Both the position numbers and the translations under genes were made by a program. Shown here one piece after another: positions 36,066 through 47,148 of a DNA stretch of 64,000 nt. Position 1 is the first letter of the stretch, and each line of letters begins with the position of its first letter. The stretch is taken from the NCBI RefSeq assembly GCF_032854445.1, contig NC_088303.1, positions 13,213,501 to 13,277,500 of the forward strand, written 5' to 3'. The notes beneath the pieces were generated by a model. The model was not told where the DNA came from. It saw nothing but the letters and a program-made list of their open reading frames with translations, and ran no database searches. The DNA is from Liolophura sinensis (lineage: Eukaryota > Mollusca > Polyplacophora > Chitonida > Chitonidae).

Positions 36066-36811
36066 GACCTAATAGAGTACTTTAATTCACTTTCATCTGG
36101 CGTTTTCACAATGAAATGACTGGAATGGCGAGAAACATAAACGTGACAACGACTGCACGTGACAGTTATCGCCTGCTTTGCTCAATGGCTTTTCAAATTA
36201 CCGAATGATTTCAACTGGTCAATACATTACAGTTTTCTACCATCAGTGCGAAAGTTTCCATCGACTCGCATGTTAAGGCCTTTATTGAACATTGGGGTAA
36301 GAGGCGATTTTAAATCTTTTTCTTGGACATACTGTTCTTAAAAAATGGGAGGAATTTGTGATACGTTATAATAGAAATATACAATTTCTAGCTGTGATAT
36401 CTGTCTGTACAAACCACGGTTATAGTTCAATACGAGGCTACAAGGCAAGAAATCGTTTCTTTGTTTAATAGAGGCATAAGGCAATCAGTTTTTTTAATTT
36501 TCTCCGTTTCACCATCGGACGGTACACAATGGGTTGCTTTGTCGATTCTCTACAAGCAAACTGTGGGTCGGACGTGACGAACTTGATCGGAAGCTTTGTA
36601 AGACTAATTACAAAACCATTAGTTCAGCATGGTCACTTGTCTAGTTTAATTTGCAGGATTTCTGTGAAATTAACACTTCACTTGCTTTTTCACGATTCAA
36701 ACTTATTCAATGCACTGGACACTTTGCTGCTTATTACCATTAAAGATGTTTTCCTAATCAGCTGTTTGTTTTCGGCAGCATGAAGTTATATTGGCGTTTT
36801 CAGCTGGCACT

Positions 36812-37020
36812 ATTTATTTGATTTATTCATTTGGTCGGTGTTTTAAGCTGTATACTCAAGAGATTTCTTGCAGCTAGTACATTATGGCGAGAGTAAAGTG
36901 TACAAAGCCCGGGTGAAAACCCACGACCATCTGCTAGTTGCTTGCAGATCCTCAAATATACAGCTTGAGCGTAAGCAAACATGTGCAGCGTTAGCACCTT
37001 TACCCCTCGACCACTGGCAT
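36812..37020 (-). mobile_element. SINE family A, old degenerate copy
   Basis: TTTGGTCGGTGTTTTAAGC ... CCCACGACCATCTGCTAG ... CCACTGGC. Heavily diverged; it follows the end of copy C. Confidence 0.6.
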
Positions 37021-37105
37021 TATTTACAAGTGTTAATATAGCTAATCGCGTTTCGTGCCGATGTATAGCATAAATTCAGCATGTGTAGATCTTCACTACA
37101 GACTA

Positions 37106-37470
37106 CTTACCGGCCCGGATAGCACAGTTGGTAGAGCGTCCGCTTCGGGACCGGTAGATCCAGGATCAATCCTTGGTCGAGTCACACCTAAGACTTTAAA
37201 AGAGGAAGTTGTAACTTCCTCGCTTGGCGTTCAGCATGAAGGGGATAGTGCAACGACTGGTTGACCCGTATCAGTATAATGGCTCGGGCGGGGCGGCTTA
37301 CTTGCCTTCGGTAAGTCGTCTCAGTGATGCAGCACTAAATAAAAGAGCGGTGGAAATCCGTCCTGCAACAAGGAGGCACATTACACGTGCATGCACCCTA
37401 ATGATTCCTTCGTCGTCATATGACTGAAAAATTGTTGAGAACGACGTTAAACCCCAAGCACTCACTCACT
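37106..37470 (+). mobile_element. SINE family B, full length with 12-bp target duplication
   Basis: The tRNA-like head has A-box TAGCACAGTTGG and B-box-like GGATCAATCC, followed by a body with CTTCCTCGCTTGGCGTTCAG and a (CACT)n tail. It is flanked by CACTACAGACTA at 37094-37105 and 37471-37482. This copy defines the family in the window. Confidence 0.92.
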
Positions 37471-38446
37471 CACTACAGACTAAGGCACAAATTCCCTCTC
37501 TACAGAAAATGGTAGTACTTTTGTGTCGTACTTCGCATTCGTGAAGAATCGCTAAAAAACTCCTAAATCCGAATCAGTGATAGTTTCCATAAAATTTTAA
37601 ATTCTGGAATTTATATATACTATAAAACTTATATAAATTTCTTGTAATAAAACCTTTGCTTTGGGATTGCAGACATCAAAACTATTTTTTGTACGAAAAT
37701 GTTTTTACAAACATGAATGAGTATTTCTGTCTATTAGTTAAAGTGGAAATTTACCTCTAAATGTGAGTCTGTGAGATAGTGAAGTACTCTTTAAATACAT
37801 CGACAGCTATATAACACAGGAGAGTGTAACCTGTCTGCTCTCAAAATATTAATCTATTAATTTTAACAGGAAGTACATTGTCTGAGTCATGCTGGAATGT
37901 ATTCTGTCAATGCAGCAGATTATTCTGTTAAATGTAACAAACAGATTCTATTAATTCAAAATAAAGATTCTATTAGGCAAACAGGATATTATGTTGAATA
38001 TGACAGAATGTTGTGTTGTAATAACAGAATGCATGCTGGCATTACTCAGACAACAGACTTTTGGTTAACATTAACAGATTAAGTTTCTGGGTGTGTGAAA
38101 TCTGTGTCATCACGATTCAATATACTTTTGCTTTTAGACCATTCTCACGGCGATGGGACATATCACCGTAGACATTTTAGAAGTGCTTTTTTTCTTTCTT
38201 TTTTTTTTTTTTTTGGCAAATGATTGGTTGCAAAGGTTTCATGTATGCCCATTTGGAAAAAGCGTTAAATCTCCAAGGCAAAAATTTTGCAAAATAAGGG
38301 TATCCAGGAATCATTGGTTGAATTTATGTTTGTATGGCGGCTGAGGAAGGACATTCTTCTTCGTCGAAGTTACTACATACGTGATGTACATGTAAACTCT
38401 CCTATGAAGTTTGCTTGAGAATATTTGCTTTTCACTTTGTTTCTCT
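37471..38446. other. Intergenic; unclassified repeat at about 37880-38085
   Basis: 37880-38085 repeats short inverted words (ATTCTGT / ACAGAAT, TGTTAAATGTAACA, TTAACATTAACAG) in an irregular series. It may be a repeat family, but I cannot name it. The rest is AT-rich without a gene. Confidence 0.4.
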
Positions 38447-38678
38447 TTTGATTGTTGTTTAACGTTGGCCAGGATTATGCATGGTAGGAGAAAAAATGGC
38501 AGAACCTAATGAAAATCCACGACCATCCGTAGGTTGCTGATAGACCATCCCACGTATACGACCTGAGAGTTAGTTAGCATGAGCTGGACTTAAAACTCCC
38601 AGCCACCCCATTTGTGAAATGCTCCTAGGTCATTGGTTATGGGATAGCATCCTAACCACCAGACCACGCGGAGGCCCA
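38447..38678 (-). mobile_element. SINE family A, degenerate near full-length
   Basis: TTGATTGTTGTTTAACG ... CCACGACCATCCGTAGGTTG ... AGCATGAGCTGGACTTAAAA ... CACGCGGAGGCCC (head end). One segment of the 3' region is missing. Confidence 0.85.
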
Positions 38679-39009
38679 ATTTTTCATCATTGACAAGATA
38701 ACTGAAACTTCGCATATAAAGGTTATTTTGATACCCGCACTGTGCATTTCGGCGCACTCTGTAGACATCGTCAGAAATATACCGATAATAAGCTAGGAAT
38801 GGAAAAGCTATACACACACGATCAGATGTAATGGTAGAGATGAATAAAGGGACAGATAATATGCAGTGCAGTGTGAAAGGTGATTTACAAAGTTGTTAAA
38901 AGACTACATGAACAGAGAAGCCAGAACTGCTGAATCCTTACATCCACGCGGAGCTAGCTCTAACATCACCAACACCAGTGGTCGGCGGACTATATTTTCT
39001 TTTTTTTTT

Positions 39010-39345
39010 TTTGATTGATGGTTTACACCGTACTCAGGGCCCAGTTTTACAAAGATGTCGTACATGTACGATAATCACAAATACATGACAATGGTATGGG
39101 AACAGTGACGTACAAAATATCGTACGATAAATGTACGATAAAAGAAACGTCGTACGCCGCTTTATGAAAATGACCCCTGAGCCCGGGGAAAACCCACGAC
39201 AACCCACAGGCTATTGACAAACCTCCTCTCGCACAGCCAGAGAGGAAGCCAGCATGATGTGAACTCGTAGTCACCGCGACCGTATTGGTGAGAGGCTCTT
39301 GGGTCATTGCGCCGCGCTGACACTCTAGCCACCGCGGCCACAGAC
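39010..39345 (-). mobile_element. SINE family A carrying a nested MITE
   Basis: The 3' end is 39010-39036 and the head half about 39179-39345 (GAGAGGAAGCCAGCATGATG ... CACCGCGGCC). The middle is replaced by a foldback element at 39037-39178. Confidence 0.85.
39037..39178. mobile_element. Foldback MITE nested in SINE-A
   Basis: The ends are imperfect inverted repeats: GGGCCCAGTTTTACAAAG ... GTCGTAC at the left, and GTACGCCGCTTTATGAAAAT followed by GACCCC at the right. ATCGTACGATAAATGTACGA lies inside. About 142 bp. Confidence 0.6.
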
Positions 39346-41898
39346 GCCCTGGCTAGCTGTATGTATAGGCCTATCCCGTGGGATGACATTTCTCCAACCT
39401 CGTGAGAGCATCGAAAAGTACCTTGTGAAAACAAGAGCGAAAAAAAAACGCGACAATAACTTATCTTTTGTAACAACGAACACCTTGATTAATTTCATAA
39501 ATTGATCAAGTGTGTCACTGCCAGCTGCGGATGTTTGTAAAGTTACTGTGGAGCTTGGTCACATATGACGCGCAGATATGAATGCTACCGGCAGTATTGG
39601 TGGAAGGAAAGTGGTCTTTAACTAAGGTTAGACTGCACAAATATTTACGATGCATACTACAAGGCTAAATTGGCTTCTACGTGCTTCACGACCTGCCTCT
39701 GAGTTGCCGTTGCGCAATTTTGGAAGGACGTCAACGATCTGTATTAAGAAGCTTCAGTTATGTCACAGTCCCATTGCTTAGCCAATGTGAAGATGACGTC
39801 ACCGCAAAATTAAGCGATGCATGATGGGATATGTTTGCTAGTCGTGATTATGAGTTCTCAAGGATGATTCACAAGATTATATGACAGCCGTGACGTTGAA
39901 TGGGTGATGAAAGCAGAGGAGAACTCAGAGGAAACCACCGCACCTCACCTGTGTACCTCATAAACGTACTGATATAAAAACAAAACCCAAACCTTGTGTG
40001 AACTGAGATGTGACAAATTGCAGAGTGTGAACAAATGTGACAAGTATTCAGGTGATAGTCACAACTCTTCCTCTAGATACAACTACCTTTTAAATCGATA
40101 CTCGTGCAAGGCGTTCCGTGTGTGCGTATACATATTAGGGATGCGACACTGAAAGAGTTAAAGTGGCATGTATAATGTTGGATTGCTATAACAAAATAAG
40201 AACAAAACCGTACATTTGATTAAGTCCTGTTATAAAGTTTTGCAAAGATACGATGTGATTCAAGAATTTAAATCTCAGACAGAAAACAGGTTTTATGGAC
40301 TACACACAGACTACTCAATTACACCAGTTACCAAATCCTCTGATCTTTTCGCAAAGCGCTGATGTGGTTCAGGAATGTTTACTTCTCAGAGGCAACCAGT
40401 GTGTCTGTCAGTATCTCTCTGTATATAGCACAACATTGCTCTACAAAAATTTTATCCGCTGTCCACTTTGGCATTTATTTAATATTTGTTATGACTTTGA
40501 GAATGAATGCCGTACTCAAAATATGATGGTCGTGTATGTAAGGTTCGCAAGTGCAATGTGCGGTACCTGACAAACTCTCTGACTTAAAGCCGCAGCCGAA
40601 AGGCGAGATAGATTCCTGTTTTGACAGATTGATTGACTATTTAACTGATTGGTGTTTTATGGCATACTCAAGAATATTTCACTTATACGACGGCGTCCGT
40701 GACGAGATCGACGCTCCGATCGAAAGGCCTATCTCTGCGTTTTAAACCAATGTACCATAGTGTCGGTATTTTCTTTCATTTGCCCATTAATAAGAATATT
40801 ACCCCATCAATGTTACAAAATCACATTTTATGGAACCAAATTGTTCGAAGTTCATTTGGTTGTCTTAAGTTTTCTTACAAATCTTAAATTAAGCACAGAC
40901 AAGAAACATGGGCAAGACGGAAGGAAGTGAGACATTTGTGAAATTAGGCAAAAGAGATATGATTCTAACAGATTTTCTTGTATAGTTTAAAGCATAAACA
41001 TCTCTGCAAATGGACCTTGTTGCCTATATCAGAATGAATGAATAAACTAAACTAAACTAAACTGTACTAAACTCATCTTACACAGACTTTGAAATAAGTT
41101 TTGACAGGCTCTCAAGAGACAAATATTTAAGAACTGATTTATTTTACGAATAACACTAATGTTAAACGACACTTCTGAACACGATGCGTCGATTTCGCAT
41201 CGTGGTATATAGAACAGCTCTCTGGCATCTGGCCCTAAATGTATTTCAAATGAGACTTTGATCTAACTTATATACTTTTACCCCTTTTGTAGGTTATATG
41301 TACCTTAGTGTGCTTAAATCGGCAACTGTTCAGTAACAGATTAAAGCCTACATCCACATATGATTAAAACAAATACTTGCCCCTTCATTCATACAGGAAA
41401 ACTAGTCCGCGTAAACGTTTATAAGCTTTTTATTTGATTTTTGTTCAACGGCACACTCAGATATTTTCCACTTGTACCGTGACTGTCAATTTTTATGGGT
41501 GTTACATTTACATCTCACTACCGCACTGTTCACCGTAATCGGTACATGGCATAACACTGCATGTCCCGACACGTATAGCTGGCGTTAATACCACGTGACC
41601 TGTCATCGTCCTGGTGACACGCGCTAACAAGTACCCTCCATGATCGACCTGTGTTTTCACTGATTCGCCTACAGTTATGTTCACGGCGGCGTTATAATCA
41701 CACATAGAGTAGCCAGCTGAGCACTTGTTTCTCACCTGAGTTTGTGAATTCAATGTGTTGATGTCAGTATTACCCTGTGTTGTCTCAGGTAGGTGATATT
41801 ACAGATCTAAGGACAGGTAACACCTGATCATAACTACCAGGTTTATATGAGCTCAACGTAGGCCCGCTGTCTGGACACAGGTGTTAGTTGTCACGATC
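39346..41898. other. Gene-poor spacer with SINE-A scraps
   Basis: SINE-A fragments lie at 40640-40700 (GATTGGTGTTTTATGGCATA) and about 41430-41500. A short (AACTA)n run occurs at 41045-41065. No gene is convincing. Confidence 0.45.
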
Positions 41899-42366
41899 AT
41901 GGAATCGGCCGTGGCAGACCTAAAGGACGGCAGGGTACCCAGTGCTTTGTACTGGTCTATACCTCAAGTCGCTGATTGGATCGATGACCTCGGATTTCCC
42001 GCCTACAGGGAATGCTTCACAACAAACCTGATCGATGGTCGAAGACTCATCGCTCTGGAGGCCTCCGCTTTTCCTAAGATCGGGATCACAGACTTTAACC
42101 ATATCAAATCTATTTCCAAGAGCATCCGTGAGCTGTTATCGTTGGAAGAACCAGATTGGAAGCGAAGCATAAGTTTCCCGCCCCGTGAAGACCTGGGCAT
42201 GTTCTTAGAAAGAAAGATGACCAAGGGTGCTTCGCGAGACGCCATGACCTACAAAAAATTCCTGCTTGACAAGAACCCAAAATGGCGGCCGCCGTTAGCT
42301 AACATGTGCTTGATATTACCGCACGGTAGCCCCGCTCAGAGTTCTCAACAAGCTGTGGATCACTGA
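41899..42366 (+). CDS. SAM-domain protein, SAMD15-like, single exon
   Basis: An intronless frame of 155 residues from ATG at 41899 to TGA at 42364. Residues about 20-85 form a sterile alpha motif domain, with the core YWSIPQVADWIDDLGFPAY, LIDGRRLIAL and IGITDFNHIKSISKSIRELL. SAM domains mediate protein-protein oligomerisation. After the domain come EEPDWKRSISFP and LGMFLERKMTKGAS, a downstream block that I recall from vertebrate SAMD15 and related SAM proteins. This sets it apart from generic SAM domains. No signal peptide or membrane segment, so it is probably intracellular. The vertebrate family member is poorly characterised, so no function is assigned. ATTAAA at 42499-42504 could serve for polyadenylation. 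It could be a retrocopy or a naturally intronless gene; the GC content is clearly higher than in the flanks. Confidence 0.8.
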   Translation: MESAVADLKDGRVPSALYWSIPQVADWIDDLGFPAYRECFTTNLIDGRRLIALEASAFPKIGITDFNHIKSISKSIRELLSLEEPDWKRSISFPPREDLGMFLERKMTKGASRDAMTYKKFLLDKNPKWRPPLANMCLILPHGSPAQSSQQAVDH

Positions 42367-42498
42367 AGGTTTCAACCATGAGAAGACTGAATCGTAACAC
42401 ACTTAAATGACTGTCTTTTGAAATCTAAATATCGATGAGATGCATGAAAGATGTTTTCATATGAAAGACTTTTTGTAAAGTCATATATACACATGTAT

Positions 42499-42504
42499 AT
42501 TAAA
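42499..42504 (+). terminator. Possible polyadenylation signal of the SAM-domain gene
   Basis: ATTAAA 133 bp after the stop codon. Confidence 0.4.
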
Positions 42505-42956
42505 GTTATATATATCGAACATATATTGAACAAAATCAGTTTATCACTAATTTTTTAGATACACATGTAAATTTTGACCAGTGGATTAGTATATTCATGT
42601 AGCTATATCAAAAGTGAATGGAGACAAATTGGCCTTTGGTGTCGGCTAAAATGTACATTTAAACTTATGCAAAATATCTTTGAAATCAACAGAAACTACG
42701 GATAGAGTGATGTTGATACAAATCGGAATGACATTTTGTGTATCACATTGGATTACCATCCGCTTACATGAGGAATTTACCTATTTTATTTCTTTTGTTC
42801 CACAACTGGAGATATGAAAAGAAATGTTAACTGCAGCCACTATATTAAAGCAAATTCTGTGTTGTTACATTTTAGTGATTCCACTCTTTTAATGAGCATG
42901 CAGACAATTAAAGATGGAGTAGACTCAGGAATTGTCTCTGCCATACATAGAGACAG

Positions 42957-43545
42957 TGAGTACGAAATGTTAAACTGAACCCACCAGTTTGAGTATGAAA
43001 TGTTAAACTGAACCTACCAGTATGAGGATGAAATGTTAAACTGAACCCACCAGTATGTCTATGAAATGTTAAACTGAACCTACCAGTATGAGTATGAAAT
43101 GTTAAACTGAACCCACCAGTATGTCTATGAAATGTTAAACTGAACCTACCAGCATGAGGATGAAATGTTAAACTGAACCCACCAGTATGTCTATGAAATG
43201 TTAAACTGAACCTACCAGTATGAGTATGAAATGTTAAACTGAACCCACCAGTATGTCTATGAAATGTTAAACTGAACCTACCAGCATGAGGATGAAATGT
43301 TAAACTGAACCCATCAGTATGAGGATGAAATGTTAAACTGAACCCACAAGTTTGAGTATGAAATGTTAAACTGAACCGACCAGTATGAGGATGAAATGTT
43401 AAACTGAACCCACCAGTATGACTATGAAATGTTAAATTGAACCTACCAGCATGAGGATGAAATGTTAAACTGAACCCATCAGTATGACTATGAAATGTTA
43501 AAATGAACCCACTAGTATGACTATAAAATGTTAACTTGAACCGAC
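42957..43545. repeat. 33-bp minisatellite, about 18 units
   Basis: Unit ATGAAATGTTAAACTGAACC plus CACCAGTATGAGG, period 33. Variant units (GAGG, TCT, GAGT before ATGAAATG) alternate as two-unit blocks, so it probably grew by multi-unit duplication. Confidence 0.95.
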
Positions 43546-45255
43546 CACTTTAAGCTATTATCCTGGCCTCAAGGCGTTTTAAGCAAGTGCTTAAAAAGTC
43601 CAGCTGTGAACATGAAAGAGCTCAAATTGTAATTGGCACATTGTTCTAAATAAATAATCAAAAGGGTCGCATTTCAACTTTTTCAAACTTTAGAATCATT
43701 TTAACACCGTAAATAGCATAGGTATGTGTCTGATATTTAGTGAATGGCTATAGTTTGAGCCAAATTCAAAGTTAATACAGACAATTTGACTTCATTAACC
43801 AATATGGATTCTTTTTGCCATAAGTCTCCGATATATCCTCTTTAATTATTCTGGGTGACTGTAGCGGCCATCGCTGTCTCCTGCACTTAAGACCGTTTAC
43901 TAAATTGAAAAGCCAGAAATAATAACAATGAATCCATGCCCAAGTCGAATACATTTAAATTTTCTATTCCTAAATATAACCACCTAGTAAGTGAATCCTC
44001 AAGTCTGATACAATGCATATGAACAGAGCATTTTCGTTTTGTGCCCTACTAATATTACAGTTATTCAGGGGAGCTAACTCTAAACGCCTACCAGCAGCAG
44101 GTTTTAATATAGCAAATTTTCATATTCATATTTGGTTGTCTGCATTTGACTAAGAATACATTGATTGTTTTGTTACATTCTAGTGTCTCTTCAGTACTTC
44201 TCTAATCATCACTAAGTCAACTCCTATACAGTTTCTGTGCAATTTCTCTGACGGTGAAATTATGTAGGTCTATAAATGTAAATCTATGAATTTTAATAAG
44301 TGCCAACATATCTCTACAATACAAATATGAAGGGAAGATTCCACACCAAATATCATTGCTGTTTTTGATTTCAAATATAAAAGAATACAGCATAAAATGT
44401 AAAAGCAGAGTATTGACGATAGTCTCAGGCGGCCAGTGGTCACACATAGCAGGTGAAATCCATCCTGGGGCCAATTCACCTCAGTTACCTGAGTTCATAG
44501 TAGCGACGCTCTCTACCGCTTTGGCTGAAGCAAAATGAAGTACAAAATGCAGTGATGTTAAAAACGAATTATGAGACATCAATGATCTAGAATTACTCTA
44601 ACTCCTGTATCTAAATGTCTAAAAGACATAGAACAGAGCTTGAATTACTTAAGTAATTGAGTAACTCAAGCAACCGTCCTTTAGTCTGAAATCTGGACTT
44701 CAATCCCAATTACGGTCCAATATTCGTATATAGGTTTACATGTCCGTTGGATACGCATGTATGTATGCTTGAGGTTTTACGCCGTACTTTAAAATCTTTC
44801 ACTCATATGACGACGAGGAGTCACAAGCATGCATGTGTACAAATACCTTGCCGTCACTGAAGTATCATGCCAAAGACACCAGGCATGACACCCCATCAAG
44901 TCACATTATGTTGACTCCTGGTCAACAAGCTCTTTTACCTTGCCCTAACCTTTGATCGCCATTTGAGACAGCCACAAGTGCCATTTTTAAAGTCCTGGGC
45001 GTGACCGGAATCCAATTTGATCCGAGGTCCGCCGACATCGAGACAGAAGCTCTAACCGAAGCTGTCTCATGCCCTTTGGGCACCCAGGAAAACAGAACAG
45101 AAAACTGACTGATATTTTATGCAGTACATTCAGTTGCGCTTATCTGGCTGAAGCTTAAGTGTAAACCACTTTATTTCCTGTATATCAAGGCGACCAGGTT
45201 TTGGATAGAGAAAACAGAAATGCCGGGAGTAGTAAAATCAACTGAGGCATAACAT
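43546..45255. other. No supported gene
   Basis: A scrap of SINE-A tail lies near 44770-44815 (GTTTTACGCCGTACTTTAAA). A diverged tRNA-SINE-like piece lies at about 44975-45070 (GTCCTGGGCGTGACC ... GAAGCTCTAACCGAAG). Otherwise AT-rich. Confidence 0.4.
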
Positions 45256-45472
45256 TTATTTATTTATTTATTTATTTATTTATTTGATTGGTGTTTTACG
45301 CCGTACTCAAGAATATTTCACTCATACGACGGCGGCCAGCATTACGGTTAGGGGGAAAGGCCGGTAGAGCCCGGGGAAAACCCACGACCATCCGCAGGTT
45401 AGTGAGAGACCTTCCGAGTTACGGCCAGAATTACCCTGGGCTAGCGCGCGAACCAACTGAGCCACGGATTCG
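45256..45472 (-). mobile_element. SINE family A, minus-strand copy
   Basis: TTTATTTGATTGGTGTTTTA ... GGCGGCCAGCATTACGG ... CCATCCGCAGGTTAGTG ... GAACCAACTGAGCCACGGA. The middle of the head half is deleted. Confidence 0.92.
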
Positions 45473-45683
45473 TTGACTTGTGTGATCATGATTTGCTGGA
45501 GACCCATTATAATACTAAGCGTCTTTTGCAGACAATGAGCCAGTCAAGTGATATCGAAGAGCGTCACGTGAAACTGTAAGACTGATAACAGCGCTGAGAA
45601 TTGTCGCCAGTTAAGTAGTGCGTACATTCAAACCAACAAATTACTCAATGGAAGCAAGGCATAGAATTGCTTTATTTATCTTT

Positions 45684-45802
45684 GATATATATGTATAGGA
45701 TGTATGATATATATATAGGATATAGGATATTTGATATACATGTATAGGATGTATGATATATATAGGATATAGGATCTTTGATATATATGATATATGTAAA
45801 TA
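45684..45802. repeat. AT-rich minisatellite
   Basis: Repeated TTTGATATATATGTATAGGA and TGTATGATATATATAGGA units, about 55 bp long, in two to three copies. Confidence 0.8.
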
Positions 45803-46883
45803 TACATTATGTCTTAAGCGCCAAGAAGTATTCATTAGGAAAGGATAAGTTTCTGCCTGGCAGTCAGATGTTGCTGCTGCAGTGATTGAAAATGGAAGAC
45901 AATCACTTTCTGCTTATTATACGTTTTTGGAAAAATTGAATTCAAATTAAAGGACTGTCCTCGCAATCAAACTCAAAGCACTCTTTTGTGTCGCGAAGAT
46001 AGTGCTGCTATTTTATGTATATTAATAATTGGTGGATGTGTGCTTAGAGTGCTTGCCATTCATTCACCAGGTCATCCCAGAAAAGAGTTTAATTGCTTTC
46101 TCGGGCAGGGAATTTTCTCCACCTTCAAATGTTCCTACGACTATGGTGGCAGTGATGGTGGTATTTTTGTAGTCTTATGAGATGCCCTAAAGATACCTCT
46201 TGATTTACACCAATGTGTGAAAATAGTTAACTAGTAACTTAACAGTGAGCGCTTGTTTATTTCAAATCATATTTTAGGGGCATGGTGACACGGCAATAAA
46301 GCTGAAATGTTCTTATTTCCGACTTAATATTTTCATTGTTACATTTTCTCATATGAATGTTTCCAGTTGCGGCAACACGAGACGAAAACTGCACAATACA
46401 TGTCGGCTCAGTGACCGCACCCTCACGGTTGCATATAGAGAACTGAGTCTGTGGTATGTTTCCTGCCACAGAGTTTATACCGTTACGTTTCGGGCGGAGC
46501 AAAGCATTGTTCATTTTTCTAATTCACTTACAACAGCCTTTGATAAGTTTACTGTACATCCCTGCCATTCTTGCATGCGCATCTTATTGGTTAGTAATAT
46601 CCCATTCGCTGTCATGGTAATGATTGAAATCTGATATTTTCTGCCCTCTGCACACGTGGAATGCGTTCTACACAGGAGGTCACAGTGACATTAGAATTAA
46701 ACAAGTATTGTGGGTTTATACACTAAAAGTATACGTGTTTCCGCTGATACCACATGCGGACAATTGCTCATGTATATGTGCTTCTAATTAGAGTCATTGG
46801 AACTTCATAGTTTTGTTGACACTTAATGATGTTTCGTGTATACTGCGCAGTATATCATGATGTTTCTTACTGCGCTGCACAGG
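45803..46883. other. No supported gene
   Basis: Short open frames only; none has recognisable domains or splice-bounded exons. Confidence 0.4.
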
Positions 46884-47090
46884 GGCCTTCATGGTCGAGG
46901 GTTAAAAGTTCCTACTCCAACCCATGTTGACTTCCATTCCGGGAGGTCTTGCTGCAGCCTGCGGATGGTCGTGAGTTTCCCGCGGGCTCTGCCCGGTTTT
47001 CTCCCACCATAGTGCTGGCCACCACAGTAGAAGTGAAATATTCTAGAGTACAGCGTAAAACACCAATCAAATAGATACATAAATAAATAT
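46884..47090 (+). mobile_element. SINE family A, plus-strand copy
   Basis: GGGCCTTCATGGTCGAGG ... GCGGATGGTCGTGAGTTTCC ... AAACACCAATCAAATAGATA. The head is partly deleted. Confidence 0.88.
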
Positions 47091-47148
47091 AATGCTGTAT
47101 GATGTTTTTCGTTTCGGTGTATTCTGCTTGGTGATGTAATGTTTATGC

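Larger units (their letters stand above)
32388..36783 (+). pseudogene. Ten-cysteine secreted protein, copy C (decaying)
   Basis: Exon 1 starts at 32388 (MFSLNGLTALLILDLTGF); phase 1 is kept only if the donor is at 32451|GTGCGT. Exon 2 (about 32703-32836) aligns to A and B, but its acceptor reads CTG instead of CAG and it has one extra base between the first two cysteine codons (34 bp instead of 33), causing a frameshift. It still ends ATATCTTACTGCAG|GTAAAT. Exon 3 (34127-34275) and exon 4 (34672-34816) are intact in length, phase and splice sites. Exon 5 (about 36510 onward) has CAC where the acceptor AG should be. It keeps GCFVDSLQANCGSDVTNLIG but lacks the ancestral stop, the frame running on to TGA at 36781. 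An upstream CAG at 36486-36488 could rescue splicing in frame. Exons 3-4 are conserved enough to suggest recent loss, or use as a shorter product. Confidence 0.7.

Noticed and set aside
41508-41753. 82-codon minus-strand frame with several cysteines upstream of the SAM gene
   Set aside because: No ATG at the start, a strong GT donor inside the frame near its beginning, and no recognisable family. Possibly chance; not supported as a gene.
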